From UMGS1649 sp045659265 (lineage in GTDB: Bacteria; Bacillota; Clostridia; TANB77; CAG-465): a stretch of 9,166 nucleotides of DNA. The notes below the pieces were generated by a model, which made no database searches, had not been told where the DNA came from, and saw only the letters and a program-made list of their open reading frames with translations. The stretch covers positions 1 to 9,166 of the forward strand of contig JAZOWO010000117.1 of NCBI GenBank assembly GCA_045659265.1. The letters are read 5' to 3'. Made by a program: the position numbers and the translations under genes. Positions 1 through 6,088 of the stretch are shown here, piece after piece (the first letter of the stretch is position 1; every line of letters begins with the position of its first letter).

Positions 1-147
1 ATAGATTACAGACATAACAAAACAGGTAAAAGTATAGCAGACTATGTAAAAGAATATGATATAGACTATACTGTATATATTTGTTCTCAATCTACTGGAG
101 CATTTAATATAGGTAGTATGAAGGAACATTTAGGTGTAAAAGATTAA
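1..147 (+). CDS. C-terminal fragment of an unidentified protein, possibly an SGNH/DHHW-type surface protein
   Basis: The reading frame is open from the first base and ends at TAA 145-147, giving the last 48 residues of a longer protein whose start lies outside the window. The fragment begins IDYRHNKTGKSIADYVKEYD and ends in EHLGVKD. The pattern of an Asp-x-Arg segment, a helix of the type 'ADYVKEYDIDY', then a short hydrophobic strand and a terminal 'lg' segment resembles the C-terminal end of SGNH/DHHW-type or AlgX-like extracytoplasmic proteins, in which a strand of the form 'yikendiDyVvi' precedes the end. This is a resemblance only; the catalytic region is not visible. A strong terminator follows directly, so it ends its transcription unit. 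I am fairly sure that it is coding and unsure of the function. Confidence 0.6.
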   Translation: MDYRHNKTGKSIADYVKEYDIDYTVYICSQSTGAFNIGSMKEHLGVKD

Positions 148-157
148 ATAATTATAC

Positions 158-188
158 AAAGGAGGAAGAATAATATTCTTCCTCTTTT
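158..188 (+). terminator. Intrinsic terminator after the left-edge gene
   Basis: A perfect 10-bp inverted repeat, GAGGAAGAAT (162-171) and ATTCTTCCTC (175-184), encloses a 3-base loop and is followed by TTTT at 185-188. Pairing can extend outward through a G-T wobble and A-T pairs using the T-tract. It separates the left-edge gene from the promoter at 217-245. The AGGAGG inside the left arm is part of the stem and not a ribosome binding site. Confidence 0.85.
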
Positions 189-216
189 AATGCAGTTACG
201 CTTGTTTACATAAAAC

Positions 217-245
217 TTGAAAAAGAAGCGGAATTATGGTATAAT
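217..245 (+). promoter_or_regulatory. Strong vegetative promoter with extended -10
   Basis: TTGAAA (217-222) and a perfect TATAAT (240-245) are separated by exactly 17 bases, and TG at 237-238 gives the extended -10 form TGGTATAAT. This is one of the best promoter matches in the window. It lies 60 bases ahead of the 305-616 gene and should drive the two small genes up to the terminator at 881-911. Transcription should start near 252, inside the dyad at 249-264. Confidence 0.85.
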
Positions 246-248
246 ATA

Positions 249-264
249 TATGTTGGTGAACATA
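249..264. promoter_or_regulatory. Dyad at the transcription start, candidate operator
   Basis: TATGTT (249-254) and AACATA (259-264) form a perfect 6-bp inverted repeat around GGTG. It sits four bases after the -10 element and spans the predicted transcription start, where a dimeric repressor would block transcription. In RNA only a small hairpin would form. The arms are inverted relative to LexA boxes of this window (GTT-N4-AAC rather than AAC-N4-GTT). A short AT-rich palindrome can arise by chance, so the regulatory role is inferred. Confidence 0.4.
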
Positions 265-304
265 ACATAGCCAAAATTTATAATTAAAATGGAGAAGTAG
301 AAAA

Positions 305-616
305 ATGACAGACAGAGAAATGAGAATCGTGGAAGAACACACCAGAGCACTTCAGGCAAACACAAGAGCAATGCAAGAGCTTATTCCACTTCTTTCAGCG
401 TTTGCAAGCAAAAAGTTTGTTGATATGATAGCAAACAATGCAGATACTGTAATGGGCGCAGCAAGAAAAATCGAAAATGCAGTTTCGGATTTCATGACAA
501 CAACAAGTAAGGTTGTTGAAGCTGCAGAGAAGAACGATGAAGCGGCAAGAAGAATGATGAACGCAGCTGAAGAAAATCAGAATGCAGCGTATATGATGCG
601 CAATTGCAACAACTAA
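305..616 (+). CDS. Small helical protein of unknown function (103 aa)
   Basis: I do not recognise this protein. ATG at 305 follows GGAGA (291-295) at a normal distance, and a strong promoter lies upstream. The 103 residues are almost all helix-forming, with no signal peptide and no membrane segment. Two kinds of internal repeat are visible: the heptad pair TRALQAN/TRAMQEL at residues 13-26, and a longer pair at residues 73-99 in which AAEKNDEAARRMMN is echoed by AAEENQNAAYMMRN. Ala, Met, Glu and Asn dominate, which suggests an amphipathic coiled coil that oligomerises. G+C appears clearly higher than in neighbouring genes (GCA, AAC, GAG and CTT codons are frequent), which fits recent acquisition or a different expression class. 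It is followed 11 bases later by the zinc-ribbon gene, apparently as a two-gene operon. Possible roles include a phage-derived or structural coiled-coil protein, but none is supported directly. Confidence 0.75.
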   Translation: MTDREMRIVEEHTRALQANTRAMQELIPLLSAFASKKFVDMIANNADTVMGAARKIENAVSDFMTTTSKVVEAAEKNDEAARRMMNAAEENQNAAYMMRNCNN

Positions 617-627
617 AAGGAGAAACA

Positions 628-870
628 ATGAAAGTTAAGAAGTGTGGTAATGTATGTAGGAGTAAAACACCTGAAACAATGAGTGTAACATGTCCTAATT
701 GCAAAGCTGAACTGGAGATTGTTCCTACAGATGTACACGGTGATCTTACTAGAGTATTTCCTAGATATTACATCAAGTGTAAATGCTGTGGACAGTGGTC
801 TAGGATCAAGCTTAAGGAAATGACTAAAACGTTCAAGGATGAAGTCATATCTCTAAACATTTCAATGTAA
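628..870 (+). CDS. Small zinc-ribbon protein of unknown function (80 aa)
   Basis: The start is placed at ATG 628 because GGAG at 619-622 lies five bases upstream; a TTG at 604 in the same frame lies inside the preceding gene and has no such site. The 80-residue product has Cys6-x3-Cys10, Cys22-x2-Cys25 (CPNC) and Cys51-x2-Cys54 (CKCC followed by Gly). The CPNC and CKCCG knuckles, 25 residues apart, are the usual arrangement of a four-cysteine zinc ribbon, here holding one structural zinc ion; Cys6 and Cys10 may hold a second site or be free. Between the knuckles is a strand-rich segment, and after them a basic, partly helical tail. Such ribbons bind nucleic acids or proteins, but which applies here cannot be told. 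It is co-transcribed with the coiled-coil gene just upstream, with a terminator 11 bases after its stop. Confidence 0.75.
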   Translation: MKVKKCGNVCRSKTPETMSVTCPNCKAELEIVPTDVHGDLTRVFPRYYIKCKCCGQWSRIKLKEMTKTFKDEVISLNISM

Positions 871-880
871 CAAAGAAAGA

Positions 881-911
881 TAGCAAGCGATTAATTTCGC
901 TTGCTGTTTTT
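881..911 (+). terminator. Intrinsic terminator of the two-gene unit
   Basis: A 9-bp stem, AGCAAGCGA (882-890) and TCGCTTGCT (897-905), encloses a 6-base loop, TTAATT, and is followed by G and then TTTTT (907-911). It closes the unit that begins at the promoter 217-245 and insulates it from the rlmN promoter. Confidence 0.9.
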
Positions 912-945
912 ATGTACATATTCTGTAATTAGATTACATAAAAGC

Positions 946-974
946 TTGCTTAATTTAGCTAAAAAAGGTATAAT
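946..974 (+). promoter_or_regulatory. Promoter of the rlmN–prpC–prkC–pfkA operon
   Basis: TTGCTT (946-951) and a perfect TATAAT (969-974) are separated by 17 bases. Transcription would start near 981, leaving a short leader of about 28 bases before rlmN. No other good promoter and no terminator is seen until 5949, so it probably serves all four genes. Confidence 0.75.
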
Positions 975-1008
975 ATTAAGAGTGTAAAATAGTTGAAAGG
1001 AATAATAT

Positions 1009-2055
1009 ATGGTAAATATAACAGACTATACAATAGAAGAATTAGAAGAATACATTTTAAGTATTGGTGAAAAGAAATTTCACGCAAAGCAAATATTTAA
1101 ATGGTTACATAGAGTGGGTGTTTCATCTTTTGATGAAATGACAGATATATCTAAAAGCTTAAGAGAAAAATTAAAAGAAAATGCACATATAATGCGCTTA
1201 GAAGTATTGCAATGCCAAGTCTCTAAAAAGGATGGAACACATAAGTTTTTAATCAAACTTTCAGATAACAATGCGGTTGAATCTGTAGTTATGAGATACC
1301 ATCATGGGAATACAATATGTGTATCTTCTCAAGTTGGTTGTAAAATGGGATGTAAATTCTGTGCATCAACTAAGAATGGCTGGAGAAGACATTTGTTAGC
1401 TTCAGAAATAGAAGGACAAATTATAGCTGCAGAAAAATACATGAATGAAAAGATTTCTAACATAGTATATATGGGAATAGGTGAGCCTTTAGATAATTAT
1501 GATAACGTAGTTAAATCTGTTAAGCTTATTAACTGCCCAGAAGGTTTAGGAATAGGTGCAAGACACATTAGTATTTCTACTTGTGGACTAGTAGATAACA
1601 TTAAGAGATTAGCAGACGAAAAACTACAAGCAACGCTTTCTATTTCTCTTCATGCTGTAACAGATGAAAAGAGAAAAGAAATAATGCCGATTGCGAATAA
1701 ATATAGCATAAAAGAGTTGCTTGATGCTTGTACATATTATATAATGGTGACAGGTAGAAGAATTAGTTTTGAGTTTGCGTTAATAGCTGGTGTAAACGAT
1801 GATGAAGAAACAGCAAGGGCGCTTGCAAAACTACTTAGGGGTATGATTGCTCATGTTAACTTAATACCGGTAAACGAAATAGTTAACGGTCAGTTTAAGA
1901 AGAGCAAACAACAAGATGTAGATAGATTTATGGGAATTCTAAATAGTTCAGGTGTAGTTGCTACAGTAAGACGTGAACTTGGTTCGGATATTGATGCGGC
2001 GTGTGGACAATTAAGACAAAAATATTTAGATGAACAAGAAAATAATAATAAATAA
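1009..2055 (+). CDS. rlmN: Dual-specificity 23S rRNA A2503 / tRNA A37 C2-methyltransferase
   Basis: RlmN is a cytoplasmic radical-SAM enzyme that adds a methyl group to C2 of adenosine 2503 in 23S rRNA and A37 in some tRNAs, aiding translational accuracy. The 348-residue length is normal. The [4Fe-4S] motif CxxxCxxC is Cys111, Cys115 and Cys118 (GCKMGCKFC). The two catalytic cysteines of the family are present: Cys104 in CVSSQVG, seven residues before the cluster as in E. coli, and Cys332 in AACGQL near the C-terminus. The GEP motif (158-160) and the N-terminal helical RNA-binding domain with FHAKQIFKWL (24-33) also fit. ATG 1009 is preceded by AAAGGA at 996-1001. It is first in the operon; rlmN directly before the PP2C and PASTA kinase genes is a common Firmicutes arrangement. 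RlmN differs from the antibiotic-resistance paralogue Cfr in context and in its sequence around the substrate site, so I prefer RlmN. Confidence 0.96.
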   Translation: MVNITDYTIEELEEYILSIGEKKFHAKQIFKWLHRVGVSSFDEMTDISKSLREKLKENAHIMRLEVLQCQVSKKDGTHKFLIKLSDNNAVESVVMRYHHGNTICVSSQVGCKMGCKFCASTKNGWRRHLLASEIEGQIIAAEKYMNEKISNIVYMGIGEPLDNYDNVVKSVKLINCPEGLGIGARHISISTCGLVDNIKRLADEKLQATLSISLHAVTDEKRKEIMPIANKYSIKELLDACTYYIMVTGRRISFEFALIAGVNDDEETARALAKLLRGMIAHVNLIPVNEIVNGQFKKSKQQDVDRFMGILNSSGVVATVRRELGSDIDAACGQLRQKYLDEQENNNK

Positions 2056-2089
2056 TATAGAATATACTAGAAAGAAAAGAGGTGTTTAA

Positions 2090-2803
2090 ATGGTATACTC
2101 AAGAACAGATGTAGGAATGAAAAGACAAAATAACGAAGACTATATGTTAACATGTAGCCTTGAAACTGGTGAGCAAATATATATGGTTTTAGATGGAATA
2201 GGTGGCGCAAGTGGCGGTGAAATTGCATCTAAAACAGCAGCAGAAAAAGTAGTTGAGTATATTAAAGAACACTACTACGAACACAAAATAGAAGATATGC
2301 TTAAATTAGCTGTTAAATATGCAAATAGATGTGTTCATGAAATAGCAAAAGAGAATAAAGAATATAAAAATATGGGGACAACACTTACAATGCTTTTTGT
2401 AAAAGGTGATGTGGCATACCATATAAGTGTTGGTGATTCGAGAATTTATGAATTAACAGATAATGCAATAACTCTCTTAACAGAGGATGATACGTATGTT
2501 AATGCTTTACTTAGAGATAATATAATTTCTAGAGAAGAAGCAAAAGTCCATCCTGAAAGACATGTGTTAGTAAGAGCTATAGGAATTGCTAAAAATGTAA
2601 CTTTTGATGTAAATAAAATAGAAAATATAACAGGAAGAAGATTTTTACTTTGTACAGATGGTTTAACAACTACAAGTACAGATCAAGATATTCTTCTAAA
2701 AATAGCAGACAGTAATGATGAAGATATTTGTAATATATTAGTAGATATGGCCAATGAAAAAGGTGGAGTAGATAATGTTACTGTCATGTATGTTAAGGTG
2801 TAA
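2090..2803 (+). CDS. prpC: PP2C-family Ser/Thr protein phosphatase
   Basis: This is the manganese/magnesium-dependent PP2C (PPM) phosphatase that removes phosphates placed by the PASTA kinase encoded next to it. The 237 residues match the usual bacterial length of about 240-250. Family motifs occur in order: TDVGMKRQNNED (6-17) with Arg12 and the metal ligand Asp17; DGIGG (35-39, usually DGMGG) with metal ligand Asp35; MGTT (95-98); GDSRIY (115-120); HPERHVLVRAIG (154-165); LLCTDGL (187-192) with metal ligand Asp190; and GGVDNVTV (225-232) with Asp228. There is no signal peptide or membrane segment, so it is cytosolic. ATG 2090 follows AAGAGGTG at 2077-2084. It lies 34 bases after rlmN, and its stop codon overlaps the ribosome binding site of the kinase gene, implying coordinated production of the two opposing enzymes. 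Other names in use are stp and pphA. Confidence 0.95.
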   Translation: MVYSRTDVGMKRQNNEDYMLTCSLETGEQIYMVLDGIGGASGGEIASKTAAEKVVEYIKEHYYEHKIEDMLKLAVKYANRCVHEIAKENKEYKNMGTTLTMLFVKGDVAYHISVGDSRIYELTDNAITLLTEDDTYVNALLRDNIISREEAKVHPERHVLVRAIGIAKNVTFDVNKIENITGRRFLLCTDGLTTTSTDQDILLKIADSNDEDICNILVDMANEKGGVDNVTVMYVKV

Positions 2804-2818
2804 GGAGGTAAGAAGTTG
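2802..2818 (+). promoter_or_regulatory. Ribosome binding site fixing the TTG start of the kinase gene
   Basis: AAGGAGGT at 2802-2809 overlaps the TAA stop of prpC (2801-2803) and lies seven bases before TTG 2816-2818. It is a near-perfect match to the 16S rRNA tail and compensates for the weak TTG start. The kinase homology begins within ten residues of this start, so no later start is needed. The overlap with the prpC stop suggests translational coupling. Confidence 0.85.
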
Positions 2819-4837
2819 AATCTAGTTGGTAAGACTTTGTGTGGTAGATACGAAGTACTAGAAGAAGTAGGCGTAGGCGGAATGGCCACAGTATACAAAG
2901 CTAAATGTAATTTATTAAATAGATTTGTTGCAATAAAAGTTCTTAAAGACGAATTTGCGAAAGATCAAGAATTCGTTAAGAAGTTTAGAGCGGAAGCACA
3001 ATCAGCAGCAGCTCTTACACATCCAAACATAGTATCTGTATATGACGTTGGTGAAGAGAATGGCGTAAACTATATAGTAATGGAACTTTTAGTTGGTGAA
3101 ACATTAAAAGATTATATAGAACATCATGGAAAACTTTCAAACGAAAGAACATTAAAATATGCAAGTCAAATAGCATCTGCTTTAGAAGCAGCGCATAGTT
3201 CTAAAATAATACATAGAGATATAAAACCCCATAACATAGTACTTTCAAATAACAATACGGTTGCTAAGGTAACAGATTTTGGAATTGCTAAAATGAGTTC
3301 TAATGAGACAATTGCTAATGGTAGTCAAACGATGGGTTCTGTACATTATTTCTCGCCAGAACAAGCAAAAGGTGGATATATAGATGAAAAATCAGATATA
3401 TATTCTTTAGGAGTTGTAATGTATGAAATGGTAACTGGAGAAGTTCCATTTGAAGCAGATACTCCTGTATCTGTTGCATTAAAACAAATACAAGAAGAAC
3501 CAATTGAACCAAAAGAAAAAGTTCCAACAGTAACTAATGCTTTAAATAGAATTATACTTAAAGCTATGGCAAAGAATACAAGTGAAAGATACGGTTCTGC
3601 AGCTGAACTTTTAGATGATATCTTTGCAGTAATGAACAATGTAGACATAGAAGAAAAGACAGAAGATGTAGTAGTAGGATTTAAGAAAGGTTCTACGCAA
3701 GTTGTTCCGGTGATTACAAAAAAAGATATTCAAGACAACTCTAATAACAGCGATGGTACATCAAGAAAAAGAGAAAGAGTTGGAAAAAGAATAGAAGAAC
3801 TTGAGAACGATAAAAGCGAAAAAAGAAGAATAGATAGTTTGAACGAAAGTCCAAAGCAAAGAAAAGCTAAAATAATTAAAAGAATAATTATTGGTGTAAT
3901 AATAGTTCTTGTGTTAGCAGGACTTGGATTTTTAACTTACAAACTAATTGAAACGGTTCGCGAAAACAACAAACCAATAGTAGTTGAAAAAGTTGAAGTA
4001 GCACCAGATTTAGTTGGTAGTGATTATGAAGAAGCTAGAGTAAAATACGAAAAACTTGGTTTAATTATTAAAATTAGTAAATACGAAGAAACTGATGAAC
4101 TTCCAGCAGGACAAATAATTTCTCAAAACATAGAAAAGGGAGAAAAAATTCCAGATGGTAAAATGACAGTAGTAGTAGCAAAGGGTGTTAAAAAAATAAC
4201 AATGCCTGATGTTGTTGGTAAGGATTATAAAGTTGCTAAATATGAACTTGAAGCAATAGGCTTTGTAGTAGATATAAAAAATGTAGTAAGTGATAAAGTA
4301 GAAAAAGATTTAGTAGTAAAACAATCGCTTAAACATAAAGATCAATTTGTAACAGGAACAAAAGTGTTATTGGAAGTTAGCGAAGGCGATGGAAAAGACA
4401 GAATAATAGTTCCAAGTGTTATTGGAAATACAGAAGCGAATGCTAAATCTAAATTACAAAAACTAAAACTAGTAGTTAATGTATCATATGTAAACGATCC
4501 AAGTAAGAGTGATGGAATAGTTGTTTCTCAAAGCCTTAAAGAAAATAAAGAGGTAGTTGAAGGAACTGTTATAGAAATTACAGTAAATAGACTAGAAAAA
4601 ACTAAAAACGTAACAATTAAACTTAAAGATTACACTGCAGGAATGGAAGATGAAAGTATAACTGTTAGAGTAAAAGCTCAAGTTGAAGGTGTTACAAATA
4701 CAATACATAGTAGAACACATACGAAAGGTGAAAATGGGTATGAGAATTTTACTGTTGAAGTAAATGGATTCTCATCAGCAAAATTAACAATATATATAAA
4801 CGATAAAGAGGTAGAAACAGTTACAATTTCTTTTTAA
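2816..4837 (+). CDS. prkC: PASTA-domain membrane Ser/Thr protein kinase
   Basis: PrkC/Stk kinases sense cell-wall muropeptides or lipid II outside the cell and phosphorylate proteins controlling wall synthesis, division, metabolism and spore germination. The 673 residues show: a kinase domain (about 11-270) with a Gly-rich loop GVGGMATVYKA (19-29), VAIK Lys41, HRDIKPHN (133-140) with catalytic Asp135, DFG (154-156), an activation loop with candidate autophosphorylation Thr165 and Thr172, and SPEQ (180-183); a charged Lys/Arg/Glu-rich linker (about 276-355); one membrane segment (about 357-376); and three extracellular PASTA repeats starting near VAPDLVG (395), TMPDVVG (462) and IVPSVIG (531). 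A C-terminal β-rich domain (about 595-673) follows, as in B. subtilis PrkC. The start is TTG. It follows the phosphatase gene by 12 bases and precedes pfkA by 18 bases, with no terminator between. All catalytic residues are intact. Confidence 0.96.
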   Translation: MNLVGKTLCGRYEVLEEVGVGGMATVYKAKCNLLNRFVAIKVLKDEFAKDQEFVKKFRAEAQSAAALTHPNIVSVYDVGEENGVNYIVMELLVGETLKDYIEHHGKLSNERTLKYASQIASALEAAHSSKIIHRDIKPHNIVLSNNNTVAKVTDFGIAKMSSNETIANGSQTMGSVHYFSPEQAKGGYIDEKSDIYSLGVVMYEMVTGEVPFEADTPVSVALKQIQEEPIEPKEKVPTVTNALNRIILKAMAKNTSERYGSAAELLDDIFAVMNNVDIEEKTEDVVVGFKKGSTQVVPVITKKDIQDNSNNSDGTSRKRERVGKRIEELENDKSEKRRIDSLNESPKQRKAKIIKRIIIGVIIVLVLAGLGFLTYKLIETVRENNKPIVVEKVEVAPDLVGSDYEEARVKYEKLGLIIKISKYEETDELPAGQIISQNIEKGEKIPDGKMTVVVAKGVKKITMPDVVGKDYKVAKYELEAIGFVVDIKNVVSDKVEKDLVVKQSLKHKDQFVTGTKVLLEVSEGDGKDRIIVPSVIGNTEANAKSKLQKLKLVVNVSYVNDPSKSDGIVVSQSLKENKEVVEGTVIEITVNRLEKTKNVTIKLKDYTAGMEDESITVRVKAQVEGVTNTIHSRTHTKGENGYENFTVEVNGFSSAKLTIYINDKEVETVTISF

Positions 4838-4855
4838 GTAACATAGGAGGAATAT

Positions 4856-5932
4856 ATGAAAAAAATAGCTATAATGACAGCTGGTGGCGATTGCCCAGGG
4901 TTAAATGCAGCAATTAAAGCAGTAGTAATGAGCGCACACAATAAAGGTGTAGAAGTACTTGGAGTACAAGATGGATACAAAGGGTTTGTAGAAGGTTGGT
5001 ACAAAGAATTAACACCCAAAGATGTAGAAAATATAGAATTGCTAGGCGGAACAATATTAGGCTCATCTAATAAGGAATGCCCATTTTATTACTTAGTAGA
5101 TAAAGTTAATATGAAATATGTGGACAAGACTGATGAGGCAATAGATAAAATAAAGAAACAAGGCGTAGAAGGTCTTATAGTAGTTGGTGGAGATGGAACA
5201 TTAGATTCTGCTAGAGTTATTAGTGAAAGAGGACTTCCAACAGTAGGAATTCCTAAAACAATAGATAACGATATGGCGGCAAGTAATCCAACAATAGGCT
5301 TTGATACAGCAGTAGGAAATGTTGTAGATGCAATAAATAAAGTTCGTTCAACAGCAGACTCTCATAGAAGAGTAATTGTTGTAGAAATAATGGGAAGAAC
5401 TTCTGGATATCTTACACTATATGGTGGCTTTGCAGGATGTGCAGATATAATTCTTTTACCAGAACAAGACTATGATTTAGATGGTGTTTGTGAAAAGGTA
5501 AAAGAAGTAGCTTCAAGAAGACGTTCTGTAATTATAGCAGTAGCAGAAGCTGCTAAAGAACTTGGAAAAGCTGAAACTGTAGCTAAGATGATAAACGATA
5601 GTTTTGAAAAGAAAAGATATGGCGGTATAGCTGAAAAACTAGCAGACGAAATAGAAGCTAAAACTGGAATAGAATGTAGATATGTTGCATTAGGTCATGT
5701 TCAAAGAGGAGGAACTCCAAACCATAATGATATAATTACAGCATCAATGCTTGGAAGTTATGCATATGAACTTTTAACAACAGGTGAATATGGATATATA
5801 GTAGGAGTAGAGGGTGAAGAAGTTAAGAAAATGGAATTCCCTAAAGATGAAATAAATGCAAGACTTCTTGATCTAAATACACATCCATTAGTTAGAACGG
5901 CTAAAGCGGTTGGTGTATATTTTGGAGATTAA
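4856..5932 (+). CDS. pfkA: 6-phosphofructokinase, group III (mixed-substrate) type
   Basis: The enzyme phosphorylates fructose 6-phosphate to fructose 1,6-bisphosphate in glycolysis, in the cytosol. The 358 residues are longer than the ~320 of the classical ATP enzyme and match the group III 'mixed-substrate' type. Visible motifs are TAGGDCPGLNAAI (8-20), GGDGT (111-115), PKTIDND (133-139) with catalytic Asp137, SHRRVIVVEIMGR (169-181), and GHVQRGG (280-286). At the two positions known to separate phosphoryl donors (E. coli 104 and 124) it has Gly114 and Lys134. Asp+Lys marks pyrophosphate enzymes and Gly+Gly marks classical ATP enzymes; Gly+Lys is found in group III enzymes that generally use ATP. 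The donor is therefore probably ATP but unproven. ATG 4856 follows TAGGAGG (4844-4850). It ends the operon with the kinase and phosphatase, a plausible but unproven link between wall sensing and glycolysis; a second pfk may exist elsewhere. Confidence 0.93.
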   Translation: MKKIAIMTAGGDCPGLNAAIKAVVMSAHNKGVEVLGVQDGYKGFVEGWYKELTPKDVENIELLGGTILGSSNKECPFYYLVDKVNMKYVDKTDEAIDKIKKQGVEGLIVVGGDGTLDSARVISERGLPTVGIPKTIDNDMAASNPTIGFDTAVGNVVDAINKVRSTADSHRRVIVVEIMGRTSGYLTLYGGFAGCADIILLPEQDYDLDGVCEKVKEVASRRRSVIIAVAEAAKELGKAETVAKMINDSFEKKRYGGIAEKLADEIEAKTGIECRYVALGHVQRGGTPNHNDIITASMLGSYAYELLTTGEYGYIVGVEGEEVKKMEFPKDEINARLLDLNTHPLVRTAKAVGVYFGD

Positions 5933-5948
5933 TATAGAAAATACAATG

Positions 5949-5979
5949 AAAATAACTAGTAGAAATACTAGTTATTTTT
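5949..5979 (+). terminator. Intrinsic terminator of the rlmN–pfkA operon
   Basis: An 11-bp perfect stem, AATAACTAGTA (5951-5961) and TACTAGTTATT (5966-5976), encloses a GAAA loop, a very stable tetraloop, and runs into TTTTT (5975-5979). It ends the four-gene operon 16 bases after the pfkA stop. Confidence 0.92.
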
Positions 5980-6017
5980 GTAGTTTAAATTAATTTATAA
6001 AAAAGTTTAATAAAAAA

Positions 6018-6031
6018 CGAACTTTTGTTTG
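6018..6031. promoter_or_regulatory. LexA box 1 (SOS operator)
   Basis: CGAAC-TTTT-GTTTG matches the Bacillus/Clostridium LexA consensus CGAAC-N4-GTTYG in both half-sites. Its right end overlaps the first three bases of the -35 element (6029-6034), so bound LexA would block RNA polymerase. It is the closest match of the three boxes. Confidence 0.8.
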
Positions 6032-6057
6032 ACAAACATAAGTTTATCATATATAAT
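6029..6057 (+). promoter_or_regulatory. lexA promoter, perfect consensus
   Basis: TTGACA (6029-6034), a 17-base spacer and TATAAT (6052-6057) are all exact consensus. The -35 is overlapped by LexA boxes 1 and 2, and box 3 lies at the predicted start of transcription near 6064. A very strong promoter held down by its own product is the classic design for a fast-resetting SOS repressor. Confidence 0.9.
6033..6046. promoter_or_regulatory. LexA box 2 (within the promoter spacer)
   Basis: CAAAC-ATAA-GTTTA has the AAC-N4-GTT core with the same 14-base layout as box 1 but with CAAAC/GTTTA outer bases. It lies one base after box 1, overlapping the end of the -35 and filling much of the spacer. Its centre is 15 bases from that of box 1. 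Confidence 0.6.
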
Positions 6058-6061
6058 AAAA

Positions 6062-6075
6062 CAAACATTAGTTTA
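6062..6075. promoter_or_regulatory. LexA box 3 (at the transcription start)
   Basis: CAAAC-ATTA-GTTTA differs from box 2 by a single base in the central spacer, which makes chance occurrence unlikely. It covers the predicted transcription start and abuts the AGGAGG ribosome binding site at 6075-6080. Its centre is 29 bases after that of box 2. Confidence 0.65.
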
Positions 6076-6088
6076 GGAGGTAATTTTT

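Noticed and set aside
161..178. AGGAGG followed by AT-rich sequence that looks like a ribosome binding site
   Set aside because: It is the left arm of a perfect terminator stem, and no usable start codon follows.
148..304. Riboswitch or structured leader ahead of the first small gene
   Set aside because: Apart from the terminator and one 6-bp dyad at the start site, no long conserved-looking structure or second terminator is visible.
604..627. Upstream TTG start adding eight residues to the zinc-ribbon protein
   Set aside because: It lies inside the end of the preceding gene and has no ribosome binding site, whereas ATG 628 has GGAG at the right distance.
395..704. Overlapping open frames on the minus strand opposite the two small genes
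   Set aside because: They are rich in Cys, Leu, Phe and Ser as expected of antisense readings, have no ribosome binding sites and oppose well-supported genes.
1009..2055. Cfr-type resistance methyltransferase rather than RlmN
   Set aside because: The position directly before the phosphatase and kinase genes is the housekeeping rlmN locus, and the length and motifs are those of RlmN.
3315..3648. Two minus-strand open frames opposite the kinase domain
   Set aside because: They are antisense to the conserved activation loop and C-lobe of the kinase and show no start signals.
4856..5932. Strict pyrophosphate-dependent phosphofructokinase, suggested by PKTIDND
   Set aside because: The pyrophosphate enzymes also need Asp at the GGDG position (GGDD); this protein has Gly there, so a group III assignment is safer.
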